DNA of 12,905 nucleotides from Planctomycetota bacterium (GTDB taxonomy: Bacteria; Planctomycetota; Phycisphaerae; Sedimentisphaerales; SG8-4), in contig JAUWKC010000014.1 in NCBI GenBank assembly GCA_030607345.1, forward strand, positions 1 through 12,905, given 5' to 3'. The notes below the pieces were generated by a model. That model saw only the letters and a list, made by a program, of their open reading frames with translations, had not been told where the DNA came from and did not search any database. Positions within the stretch are counted from its first letter, which is position 1. Each line of letters opens with the position of its first letter. Positions 1-7,004 of the stretch are shown piece by piece. The position numbers and the translations under genes were made by a program.

Positions 1-1
1 A

Positions 2-796
2 CAGAATGTCGGAAAGACGTGGAAACAGTCTTTCAGCCTGCCGTCTTCGGCGTATTCGCCTGGCAGGGAGTTGAAATTCACCATGACGGCGATTGAGCTG
101 GAGACAAAACAGTACGGTCGGATGGTGGCAGTGAGGGCTTTGTCGGAACCTTTCATCGTCAAGGTCATCAGGGCAAAGGAGGGCGTCAAGGATGTCAGGT
201 CGAAAGCGTGCGCGCTGTACCTTTTTGACTCCGAGATTAAGGACATCTACCTGAGCATATCTGTTTTCGAGTCGGCCACAAATATCAATAGTCCGAAAGA
301 GACGTTTCGGCACGAGGTGGCGACGTATAAGACTAACGCGGCAGGCGCCGCAGTGGATTTGGACGGTTTGGGCAAGAAGTTTGAGAGCTTTGCCAGAAAG
401 GTGGGGCTCAAACGCGAGAGTCTGAAGGTTGAGAAGCAGACGCCGCTGCCGCGGTGGGCTCGCGTCCAGGTTTCACGTGCGTCGCAGGCGAGCACGATAG
501 GTGCGGCAGTAGCGTGTGAAGGGGCTCTGAATCCTGTTGCGACCGTTACGATACCGGCGGTGCAGACTATGGCGCTTCAAAATGCCGGCAGACTGGTCAC
601 AGCAGCACGAATGGCAAGCGTAAGCAGTATGCTTGCAACGAGTATTCCCGGTATGGGGGCAATGAAGATAGCAGTCGCCCCTGCGTTCATGGGGGTTGGC
701 GCCGGCACGGCTGCGGTGGTCGGCGGAGCATCAGTGGGGACCGTTGCTGTTGCCGGCGGTTTCGACAGCAACCATCGCACTTCGACTACTCCATAG
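2..796 (+). CDS. Unrecognised protein, 5' truncated by the window edge
   Basis: The reading frame is open from base 2, with no in-frame stop before the TAG at 794-796. The TTG at 71 and ATG at 83 are therefore probably internal codons, and the gene begins before the window. I do not recognise the family. The visible ~264 residues have two parts. The first ~160 look like a globular mixed alpha/beta domain (motifs such as ALYLFDSEIKDIYLSISVFE and FRHEVATYKT). The C-terminal ~100 residues are rich in Ala, Gly, Val and Met, ending in a glycine-zipper-like stretch (GVGAGTAAVVGGASVGTVAV) and a short polar tail. That end could insert in a membrane or be a low-complexity anchor. The gene is closed by a strong terminator 40 bases downstream, so it is the last gene of its transcript. 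That it is coding rests on the long open frame; function is unknown. Confidence 0.7.
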   Translation, partial: QNVGKTWKQSFSLPSSAYSPGRELKFTMTAIELETKQYGRMVAVRALSEPFIVKVIRAKEGVKDVRSKACALYLFDSEIKDIYLSISVFESATNINSPKETFRHEVATYKTNAAGAAVDLDGLGKKFESFARKVGLKRESLKVEKQTPLPRWARVQVSRASQASTIGAAVACEGALNPVATVTIPAVQTMALQNAGRLVTAARMASVSSMLATSIPGMGAMKIAVAPAFMGVGAGTAAVVGGASVGTVAVAGGFDSNHRTSTTP

Positions 797-836
797 TCGC
801 CGGGCGCTGACAGCGTTAGAACACAACAAGCGGGCT

Positions 837-871
837 CGGGCGGGGCCGTCGACGGGGCCCGCCCGTTTTTT
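837..871 (+). terminator. Rho-independent terminator after the first gene
   Basis: Bases 837-844 (CGGGCGGG) pair perfectly with 858-865 (CCCGCCCG). After one G-G mismatch the stem continues as CC/GG (846-847 with 855-856), leaving a 7-base loop. The stem is followed directly by six T (866-871). A nearby CGGGC at 831-835 gives an alternative register. The T-run lies on the + strand side, so it serves the gene ending at 796. The convergent - strand gene ends 68 bases beyond; the opposite flank reads only moderately T-rich on the - strand, so bidirectional action is possible but weaker. Confidence 0.85.
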
Positions 872-938
872 GTGATACATATTTGCAGTCAGCCACAGGT
901 AAAGCGGCAATGGCGCCGTGCGTGGTCTGCGGCCCAGG

Positions 939-2069
939 TCACAAATCCGTCGCGGCAGGCTGGCGGTCTTGAGGATTCCCGACCCACATCAGGTCTCTCT
1001 CGAAATCAAGTATTATCACAGTATGCTCGAAATACTGCATTCCGAGTAAACCCTGACACTCCTGCAGAAGAGGGCTTTGGTTTGGGAAGACGGAGATTTG
1101 TGCGTCGCTTATAATTCTGGTTCCTACTTTGAGTTTTGGGATGCTGCCCCGCCTGCAGGCCAGCCGGCCAAGGTAGGGGTAGAAGTCCTTTTTCTTTTTC
1201 AGCTTAACGTGCGGGATATTGTGACGCAATTGTTCCCAGCGTTCGGTGGTAACGGCGAGCCCACGGCCGCTGCCGGTGTCAAGCTGCAGCTCAATATCCA
1301 TACCGGCGACGGGAATATTGACAAAAAGGAACGTATTGCCATGGAAATCCTCTTCAATAACAAATGGGTATTTCTCCCAGGCGTTCAGGCCGGCGGGTAC
1401 AAAGGGTTGATGTGACGAGAACTCCACTTCCTGCTTAATGTTATCGAACAGAACGTATTTGAATTTGCGCAGTACAGGCAATCCAACTATAACAGTATTG
1501 TCCCCGGGATTTCCGCTGACAAGCGGCAGCCCAAAGAAAGCAAGGCGTGTGGGCCGCTCGAGATACAGGCACGGCCAATCGGCCAGGGTTACGCCGCCAA
1601 TCCGCAGGTCCGGCAGATTGCAAAGTCCCAGACCGCGCCCGTTGAGATTAAGGGTGTTATTCTTGAGTGGATACACACTAAGCGAGTTATTCAGGACATG
1701 GGCTGCCTTGACAAAGAGGGGCTGTGACGCTCCGGAATCCAACACGACAGGATATGGGGCTTCACTACTTCCTATTCGCCCTTCGACTACCATATAGCGG
1801 TTTTTGGAGTACGTTTTGTGGTATTTGATTCGGCAAGGTCTCTGTTGTTCAATGCGGCCGGTCGCCTGCCAGAGTATGTCCCGGCTTCCGTCGTTTCTGG
1901 TTACGATTTGTACTTCATAAGGCAGGCTGTTCAGGTCCATTACGGCTACACCAGTCTGTCCGGCGGTTCTGCTATTGACAGGCGTCTGTCGGCAAAAAGG
2001 TTCGCTTGAGCATCCGGACAGAAGAGACAAAGACATTACGAATAGCCCGGTGAAAATAATTCTGCGCAT
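939..2069 (-). CDS. Lipoprotein with two retropepsin-like aspartyl protease repeats
   Basis: This 376-residue protein has a signal peptide of type II: RR near the start, a hydrophobic stretch, then lipobox LSGC with Cys20. It is probably a lipid-anchored envelope protein. Two retropepsin-like repeats follow. Repeat 1 has the catalytic motif VVLDSGAS (Asp111) and a later hydrophobic-Gly element with a closing strand (VIVGLPVLRKFKYVLFD, about 194-209). Repeat 2 has LQLDTGSG (Asp264) and GLLGMQYFEHTVIILDFERD (about 340-359). Family knowledge: retropepsins carry one D-[ST]-G per subunit and work as dimers, while pepsins hold two in one chain. Both aspartates are kept here, so a single-chain bilobed protease is plausible. 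Substrate unknown. The start is the ATG at 2069, preceded by GAGGG about 10 bases upstream. It is transcribed divergently from the polysaccharide genes and convergently with the first gene. Function is inferred from motifs only. Confidence 0.85.
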   Translation of the reverse strand: MRRIIFTGLFVMSLSLLSGCSSEPFCRQTPVNSRTAGQTGVAVMDLNSLPYEVQIVTRNDGSRDILWQATGRIEQQRPCRIKYHKTYSKNRYMVVEGRIGSSEAPYPVVLDSGASQPLFVKAAHVLNNSLSVYPLKNNTLNLNGRGLGLCNLPDLRIGGVTLADWPCLYLERPTRLAFFGLPLVSGNPGDNTVIVGLPVLRKFKYVLFDNIKQEVEFSSHQPFVPAGLNAWEKYPFVIEEDFHGNTFLFVNIPVAGMDIELQLDTGSGRGLAVTTERWEQLRHNIPHVKLKKKKDFYPYLGRLACRRGSIPKLKVGTRIISDAQISVFPNQSPLLQECQGLLGMQYFEHTVIILDFERDLMWVGNPQDRQPAATDL

Positions 2070-2083
2070 TTTTCATCACCCTC

Positions 2084-2190
2084 ACACTGCGAAGTGTTCT
2101 TAGCCAGAAGAAACCCCGCTAATAATTCAAACCGGCACTAAAGCAGAGCCGCCTGCTCCGAAGTGCTGAGAGGAAGTATGGTTCCCTCCT
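2084..2190 (-). promoter_or_regulatory. Structured 5' leader of the protease lipoprotein mRNA
   Basis: Between the promoter and the start codon the leader holds four inverted repeats. (a) 2170-2175 pairs with 2182-2188, with one bulged base. (b) 2135-2139 pairs with 2162-2166 (GCACT/AGTGC) and encloses 2142-2146/2153-2157 (AGCAG/CTGCT). (c) 2100-2104 pairs with 2118-2122 (TTAGC/GCTAA). (d) 2084-2088 pairs with 2093-2097 (ACACT/AGTGT) around a 4-base loop, directly before the GAGGG ribosome-binding site. Such an array could be a cis-acting RNA that controls translation. I cannot match it to a known riboswitch. The pairings are seen; the regulatory role is inference. Confidence 0.4.
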
Positions 2191-2219
2191 GTGAAACCCC
2201 CCATCTCTAAAGATGTTGT

Positions 2220-2248
2220 ATTCTACCATTTATTGTCCTGCCTGTCAA
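2220..2248 (-). promoter_or_regulatory. Sigma-70-type promoter for the protease lipoprotein gene
   Basis: On the - strand, TTGACA (2243-2248, perfect -35) is separated by exactly 17 bases from TAGAAT (2220-2225, one mismatch to TATAAT). Transcription would start near 2212 and give a leader of about 140 bases before the ATG at 2069. The match and spacing are strong enough to call from sequence. Confidence 0.75.
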
Positions 2249-2666
2249 GTCTCGCGCTGTCTGGGGCGGCGGTTTCGCTTGGCCGAGGTCTGAGCTGCCC
2301 ACGTTTTGCAAGTCCAATGCCCCAGTAAACCAATTGTGAAGGCGAATTTGCAGGGCCAGAGACGTATGCCGGCCTGCAGTCGTGCCGAAAGACCTATAAA
2401 ACGGAGCTTACGACTATTAGCAAGCGGGTAGTCTGTAGCGTGCCCGGCCATTTTACGGGCATCGGAAAAAAACGTTATCAGTAGTGGAAAGCCGGAAAAA
2501 CAGGGATTTTTCTTTCCAAATGTCGCCCGGTAAGTACTTTTACCTGTGGGAAAAGAAGAAAAAAGTTAAAGCTACGGTGAAGCATAGGCCGATAATGTTT
2601 TTCAAACAATTAAGTCGTGAAGTTGTACCGCACAAGAAATGGGGGCTGTTAATTGGGGGGCGCCTA
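2249..2666 (+). promoter_or_regulatory. Putative structured leader of the polysaccharide operon, with ops-like motif
   Basis: I see no credible gene in these 418 bases. They hold a series of inverted repeats: 2349-2357 with 2371-2378 (TGCAGG/CCTGCA plus CC/GG, one bulge); 2378-2383 with 2410-2415 (AGTCGT/ACGACT); the competing pair 2412-2416 with 2429-2433 (GACTA/TAGTC); 2441-2446 with 2456-2461 (TGCCCG/CGGGCA); 2486-2491 with 2512-2517 (GGAAAG/CTTTCC) enclosing AAAAA/TTTTT (2496-2500/2507-2511); and 2529-2533 with 2540-2544 (GGTAA/TTACC). At 2431-2441, GTCTGTAGCGT matches 9 of 11 bases of the enterobacterial ops/JUMPstart core GGCGGTAGCGT, which recruits RfaH to polysaccharide operons. No clear -10/-35 pair for the + strand was found, so the transcription start is unknown. 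The repeats are seen; the leader role is inference. Confidence 0.4.
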
Positions 2667-3500
2667 GTGCTGAAGCGGCGCATGCACAGCGTATATTTTA
2701 GAAGTTTTCTTGGCTTAGGGTTTTTGTTCTGGGCTTTTTCCGCAGGCGGATGTGGACCAGGTTTATCTTCTCCCGAGCAATTACGAGAGTTCGAAAAAGC
2801 CGGGCCGGTCCGTTCCGAAGCGGATTATGACAGCCCCGTAGGTCTTAAAGGTCGTGTGGGTCCTTATCAGGTTATTCGGGGCGATATATTGGAGTTTCAG
2901 ATGCCGGCGGTGCTGCGGGTCATTTCGTCCGACCTGCCGGAATGGCTCCGGCCGGTATATGGTCGTCGGGATGTTGAGCCGTATCTGGTGCGCGTCAGCC
3001 AGGCCGGCACGATTACGCTGCCCATTGTCGGCGAGATGCCGGCAGCCGGCAAAACGCTTGCCGAGATAGAGGCTTGTGTCATTGATGCCTATTTCCCGAA
3101 GTACGTTGTCAACCCGCCGATGGTGGTCTGTCAGGTAAAAGAGTATCGAAGCGCGAACCAACGAGTTTTTGCGGTAATGGGACTTGTGAACAAGGCGGGT
3201 GTGTTTCCTTATCCGGCAGATGTTAAATACAGTCTGATGGAGGCGCTGGCGTTCGCCGGCGGTCTGGATATGGTAGCAGACCCCCGCTATGTGAAGATTT
3301 ACCGCAAGGATATTACGGGGCAGGCGGCGCTTGTTACTGTGAAAATCAATAAGAAAGCCTTGGCTGATGCATGCAGCCTGACAATAAAACCGGGAGACCT
3401 TGTGTATGTGGACCACACTCTGCGCACGCGGGTCAACAAATTTCTCTCTGACGTGTTCCACATTACAATCGGCGCAGAGAGTCGTTATACATCCAACTAA
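2667..3500 (+). CDS. Polysaccharide export outer-membrane protein (Wza type; Poly_export + SLBB)
   Basis: This protein forms the outer-membrane/periplasmic export channel for a capsule or exopolysaccharide. The frame is open back to a GTG at 2484, but that would place ~60 residues before the export signal. The chosen start is the GTG at 2667, with GGGGGG six bases upstream; the ATG at 2682 is the alternative. It gives 277 residues: n-region LKRRMHSVYFR, a hydrophobic core, then SAGGC with Cys29. The lipobox is weak because Ala is at -3, but a lipoprotein is likely as in Wza. The Poly_export domain is at about 67-160 (GPYQVIRGDILEF, ITLPIVGEMPAAGKTLAEIE). An SLBB-type domain is at about 167-215 (VFAVMGLVNKAGVF, LMEALAFAGGL). 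A final KPGDLVYVDH strand is at 241-250. It is shorter than Wza of E. coli, with only one SLBB-like unit. It is the first gene of the EPS set; its stop overlaps the ribosome-binding site of the next gene. Confidence 0.88.
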   Translation: MLKRRMHSVYFRSFLGLGFLFWAFSAGGCGPGLSSPEQLREFEKAGPVRSEADYDSPVGLKGRVGPYQVIRGDILEFQMPAVLRVISSDLPEWLRPVYGRRDVEPYLVRVSQAGTITLPIVGEMPAAGKTLAEIEACVIDAYFPKYVVNPPMVVCQVKEYRSANQRVFAVMGLVNKAGVFPYPADVKYSLMEALAFAGGLDMVADPRYVKIYRKDITGQAALVTVKINKKALADACSLTIKPGDLVYVDHTLRTRVNKFLSDVFHITIGAESRYTSN

Positions 3501-3515
3501 AGGAACCATTTGAAG

Positions 3516-6023
3516 ATGGCAATCGTGAACAACAACACAGACGCAGACAGGAACTTAGGCTTGCCTGTCCAGCAAGGCAATGACCAAACGCAGGAGAACC
3601 TTCTGTGGATAATACTGCGGCACAGGTGGATTGTGTTGTCGGCGGCTGTAGTGTGTGTGATTACAGCATTTACCTACCTCTTGAAGGCAACGCCTATTTA
3701 TACAAGCGCGTCCAGATTGTATGTCGAACAAACCGGTCCCAAAATCATCAACGACTATGAAGGGTATATGACCAGGTCAAACAACTACCTCTATACTCAG
3801 GCGGAGTTGATGAGGTCCACACCCATTATCAGCGAAGTGGCTAATGGTGCTCGTATAAGACATCTCAGGACATTCGCCAACGTGGACAACCTGATTGCTT
3901 ATCTTAAGAAGAACGTTCAAGTCAGTATCGGCAAGAAGGACGACATTATTACGGTGTCGTTTGATTCTCCGTATCCGGAAGAAGCCGCTGAGACTGTCAA
4001 CGCCGTGGTAAATTCATATGTCGGATATCACTCCACGCGCAAGCGCAGCACTGTTTCGGAAGTACTGAAGATACTTCAAACAGAGAAACAGAAACGGAAC
4101 AAGGAGCTGTCAAAGAAATATGCGGAGATTCTTGAGTTTACGCAGGAAAACGGCATAGTGTCTTTTGATAATGAAGGCGGCAACATTGCCTTAAAGCGGC
4201 TTTCGGCGCTGTCAGGCGCCCTTACCGAAGCGCAACTGGCAGAGCTTAATGCCAAGGCGGATTTCGAGGCAGCCGGGAGCATGTCGGATGAGCCGGCCAA
4301 AATCAGGGAATTTGCTGCGGCCTCTGCGGGGGCGGGCGTACGCATATCTATAAACGACAGAGAAACCCAGTTGAAGTCCGAACTAAGGAATGCGGAGCTG
4401 GAACTGCAAAACATGAGCTACCATTGCACTAAGGACCATCCGTCAAATCAGGCGCTGTGTGCGAAGATTGAGCGAATAAAGCAGGAGTTGAACGAGCAGA
4501 CGAAGGAATTCGCCGATGCCTACATCGAGGTGATGCGGCTGCGATGGGTGACGGCAAAGCAGAGACAAAATGAGCTGCAGACTTCCTTCGACAGCCAATG
4601 TGAAGCCGCCCAGGATCTGGGTGTAAAAGCAACCGAGTATACGATACTTCAATCGGAACTAAAGCGGGCAGAGAGGATTTGTGACATTCTTGATGACCGC
4701 ATTAAGGAACTCAATGTTACAGAAAACACAGGCGCCCTTAACATAAACATACTGGAAGTTGCTCGCGCGGCAAGCGACCCTTCTTATCCACGGAAGGCGA
4801 GAGCCATGGCAATCAGCCTGGCACTGGGGCTTATGTTGGGTGCTTTTCTGGCGTTTGTGCGAGACTGGATGGACTATCGTCTGCGCTCGGCTGATGAGAT
4901 ATCGGCCGTTCTGGGTATTCCGGTTCTTGGAGTGGTGCCAAGAATAGCCCAGCAGCGTGTCGGATTAGCACACGGTCGAAAAGTGTGGGACGGCTTAAAG
5001 AATACCGTGTCCAAAGTCGGGCGAAGGGCCCACAGAACCGCCGCCGGCAGTGTATCGCAAGGCCGGACAAAAAGCGCCTCCACTCGGGCCTCGGCTCGAG
5101 AGAGAAAGAAACCAATTATTGGGGACCGGTCCATTATGGCGCGTGCCAAGGCCTATCGGTCTCAGCACTCAAACGACATGGCCAAGACAAGCTCTATTGT
5201 TGCCGGTGCGCCGTATCGGAGGAATGACAGAACGGCATCGGAAAGACAGGCAGCAATTGTGGAGCGTGGGCAGAGCGTGCGGCTCAAGCCGCATTCTGCT
5301 GCTGCCGAGGCGTACCGCACGATACGGACCGCCATATTCTTCGGTGTACAAAAGGGCAAAGCCAAGACTATTTTGGTATCTTCGCCTGCTCCGAGTGACG
5401 GCAAGAGCACACTGGTCAGCAACCTGGCAATTGCCATGGCGCAGGCCGGACAAAGAACTCTCATCATCGACGCCGACTTCCGCAGGCCGATACAGCACAA
5501 GATTTTCGAGATAGACAACCAGGCTGGATTAGCCGGTGTGTTCGCCGGAGTTGTGAGGCTTGACGAAGCAATCAAGCCAGGGCCGGTCGAGGGGCTTGGC
5601 ATTTTGCCCGGCGGTCCGGAAGTGCCGAACCCGTCGGAAGTGCTCAACAGCAACGCATTTATCGAGACATTGAAGAGTCTGTCGGGATACTACGACCGTA
5701 TCATCATTGATTCGCCGCCGGTATTAGCGGTAGCCGATAGTCAGATTCTTGCGGCGGTTTGCGACGTTACAGTGTTGGTTCTCAGGGCGGAGAAATCCAC
5801 GAGGAGACTGAGCCGGCAGGCGTGTGACAGCGTGATAAGCGTCGGCGGACATTTGCTCGGAGCGGTGATGAATGATGTCGCTCCGAAGCACCGCCGTTAC
5901 GGCTACTACGGCGGCTACGGCGGCTACGGATATTACGGTGATCACGGATATTACGGGAGCTACTACGGCCGCGACGATGACAAAGCCACCAAGGAGAAAC
6001 GCCAAGAGAAGGTTCACGTTTGA
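3516..6023 (+). CDS. Wzz/GumC chain-length protein fused to BY-type tyrosine autokinase
   Basis: Inner-membrane copolymerase and cytoplasmic tyrosine kinase in one chain (835 residues), controlling polysaccharide length and export. Order: TM1 at about 38-57 (WIVLSAAVVCVITAFTYLL), a periplasmic Wzz domain with long helical/coiled-coil regions at about 180-400, TM2 at about 429-449 (AMAISLALGLMLGAFLAFV), then the kinase. Kinase motifs: Walker A APSDGKST (Lys630), Walker A' LIIDADFRRP (649-658), Walker B IIIDSPP (729-735). The tail at 795-817 has 11 tyrosines among glycines, the expected autophosphorylation cluster. Odd: about 105 residues (482-588) between TM2 and kinase form a very basic linker, by my count 24 Lys/Arg against 7 Asp/Glu. 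Start: ATG at 3516, with AAAGGA 11 bases upstream; TTG at 3510 has better spacing and is the alternative. The gene follows the exporter by a few bases and precedes the likely cognate phosphatase. Confidence 0.93.
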   Translation: MAIVNNNTDADRNLGLPVQQGNDQTQENLLWIILRHRWIVLSAAVVCVITAFTYLLKATPIYTSASRLYVEQTGPKIINDYEGYMTRSNNYLYTQAELMRSTPIISEVANGARIRHLRTFANVDNLIAYLKKNVQVSIGKKDDIITVSFDSPYPEEAAETVNAVVNSYVGYHSTRKRSTVSEVLKILQTEKQKRNKELSKKYAEILEFTQENGIVSFDNEGGNIALKRLSALSGALTEAQLAELNAKADFEAAGSMSDEPAKIREFAAASAGAGVRISINDRETQLKSELRNAELELQNMSYHCTKDHPSNQALCAKIERIKQELNEQTKEFADAYIEVMRLRWVTAKQRQNELQTSFDSQCEAAQDLGVKATEYTILQSELKRAERICDILDDRIKELNVTENTGALNINILEVARAASDPSYPRKARAMAISLALGLMLGAFLAFVRDWMDYRLRSADEISAVLGIPVLGVVPRIAQQRVGLAHGRKVWDGLKNTVSKVGRRAHRTAAGSVSQGRTKSASTRASARERKKPIIGDRSIMARAKAYRSQHSNDMAKTSSIVAGAPYRRNDRTASERQAAIVERGQSVRLKPHSAAAEAYRTIRTAIFFGVQKGKAKTILVSSPAPSDGKSTLVSNLAIAMAQAGQRTLIIDADFRRPIQHKIFEIDNQAGLAGVFAGVVRLDEAIKPGPVEGLGILPGGPEVPNPSEVLNSNAFIETLKSLSGYYDRIIIDSPPVLAVADSQILAAVCDVTVLVLRAEKSTRRLSRQACDSVISVGGHLLGAVMNDVAPKHRRYGYYGGYGGYGYYGDHGYYGSYYGRDDDKATKEKRQEKVHV

Positions 6024-6086
6024 ATGTTGTTTTGGGGGCTGTTTATGACACTCAGGGTCATCCGAGAGTGAACAACAAAATCGCGT
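6024..6086 (+). repeat. Inverted repeats in the gap between kinase and phosphatase genes
   Basis: GTTGTT (6026-6031) pairs with AACAAC (6071-6076). Inside, CACTC (6049-6053) pairs with GAGTG (6066-6070), or alternatively ATGAC (6045-6049) pairs with GTCAT (6057-6061). No T-run follows, so it does not look like a terminator. It may be an intercistronic mRNA hairpin that tunes relative expression. Weak evidence. Confidence 0.3.
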
Positions 6087-6158
6087 GTGCAAGTCAATCG
6101 TGATGCTGTTGCCTTGGCTCTTTTACGGTATGCAGGACAATTTGGATGGACAATAACA

Positions 6159-7004
6159 ATGGTCCACAGGAAGAATTTGTCAATAACTGAGGAGATTGTT
6201 CCGGACGGCGCGCAGCAGAGGAGTTATGTCGATATTCATTGCCATTGCCTGCCTGGAGTAGATGACGGTCCGGCCACGGAAGGTGAGGCCCTGGCCTTGT
6301 GCCGGGCACTGGTTGATGATGGTATAGGGACGGTCATAGCCACGCCGCATCAGTTGGGGCGGTTCAGCGACTGCAACGAAGCTGCAGAAGTCAGGCAGGC
6401 GGTTTTTCGGCTGAACGAGCAATTGCAAGGCAATGGAATTGCTCTGACGGTGGCTGCGGGCGCCGAGGTCCGTGTGGATGAAAGGATACTTGAGCTGCTT
6501 ACAGATGATAAGATACTTACTCTCGCCGACGGCGGTAAATATATTCTGCTCGAGCTTCCACACGAGGTGTTTATAGATATCGAGCCGCTGCTTGTGGAAC
6601 TGGCAACTCTGCAGATTCAAGCTATCATATCGCATCCCGAACGACACAACGTTCTGGCGGCCCAACCTGCCATATTATCCTCCTGGCAAAGACGCTCGGC
6701 TCACCTTCACGTAACGGCTGGAAGCCTGCTCGGCGAGTTCGGACTGGTCGCTCGGAAGGCGGCGTGGCGATTCTTGAGGATGGGGTGGGTTTCACTTGTG
6801 GCGACGGATTCACACAACGCCAAGTATCGGCGCCCCCTTATGACGGCTGCTTTCAAACGTATCAGCCTGGAATTAGGACAGCCTGCTGCCCGCCTGCTGT
6901 GTATCGATAATCCGGTAAGAGTACTGAAAGGCCAGGATTTGCTCCAGCCTTGCTCGATTAACACAGGGAAATACAGTGATGAGAGAATCGCGAGCACTTT
7001 TTGA
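6159..7004 (+). CDS. PHP-domain protein-tyrosine phosphatase, CpsB/YwqE family
   Basis: Metal-dependent phosphatase of the PHP superfamily, expected to dephosphorylate the tyrosine tail of the neighbouring kinase and so reset polysaccharide assembly; cytoplasmic. From the ATG at 6159 it has 281 residues and all PHP metal-ligand motifs: YVDIHCHCLPGVDDG (His27, His29), ATPHQ (His64), GAEVRV (Glu103), SHPERH (His159, His163) and ATDSHN (Asp217, His219). Length is a little above the ~250 usual for CpsB. The start is uncertain. The frame is open to a GTG at 6087 with no ribosome-binding site, giving 305 residues. The ATG at 6159 has GGATGG nine bases upstream. Family members usually begin just before the D-x-H motif, so 20 or more extra residues are unusual either way. 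The 3' end overlaps the ligase gene by 26 bases, indicating co-transcription. Confidence 0.9.
   Translation: MVHRKNLSITEEIVPDGAQQRSYVDIHCHCLPGVDDGPATEGEALALCRALVDDGIGTVIATPHQLGRFSDCNEAAEVRQAVFRLNEQLQGNGIALTVAAGAEVRVDERILELLTDDKILTLADGGKYILLELPHEVFIDIEPLLVELATLQIQAIISHPERHNVLAAQPAILSSWQRRSAHLHVTAGSLLGEFGLVARKAAWRFLRMGWVSLVATDSHNAKYRRPLMTAAFKRISLELGQPAARLLCIDNPVRVLKGQDLLQPCSINTGKYSDERIASTF

Noticed and set aside
50..70. Near-repeat of about 20 bases shared with 9609-9629 (GGCGTATTCG then GGCAGGGAG)
   Set aside because: Similarity stops at once on both sides and there is a small length difference between the halves; most likely coincidence.
2100..2212. c-di-GMP-I (GEMM) riboswitch in the protease leader
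   Set aside because: Only short fragments resemble it (AGCGGGGTTTC, ACAGG); the conserved GACGCAAAGCC-like core is absent.
2268..2310. Sigma-54 promoter (GGGCGGCGGTTTCGCT or TGCCCACGTTTTGCA) for the EPS operon
   Set aside because: The first keeps GG-N10-GC but few other consensus bases; the second has the wrong spacing between the -24 and -12 elements.
2245..2451. 68-residue - strand open frame in the divergent intergenic region
   Set aside because: No ribosome-binding site or recognisable motif; it overlaps the promoter and the inverted repeats.
2484..2666. N-terminal extension of the polysaccharide export protein from a GTG at 2484
   Set aside because: It would put about 60 polar residues before the export signal, has no good ribosome-binding site, and overlaps inverted repeats; the start at 2667 fits better.
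6226..6261. ATG at 6226 with an excellent AGAGGAG site inside the phosphatase gene
   Set aside because: It is out of frame and stops after 11 codons, so it is not the phosphatase start; probably chance.
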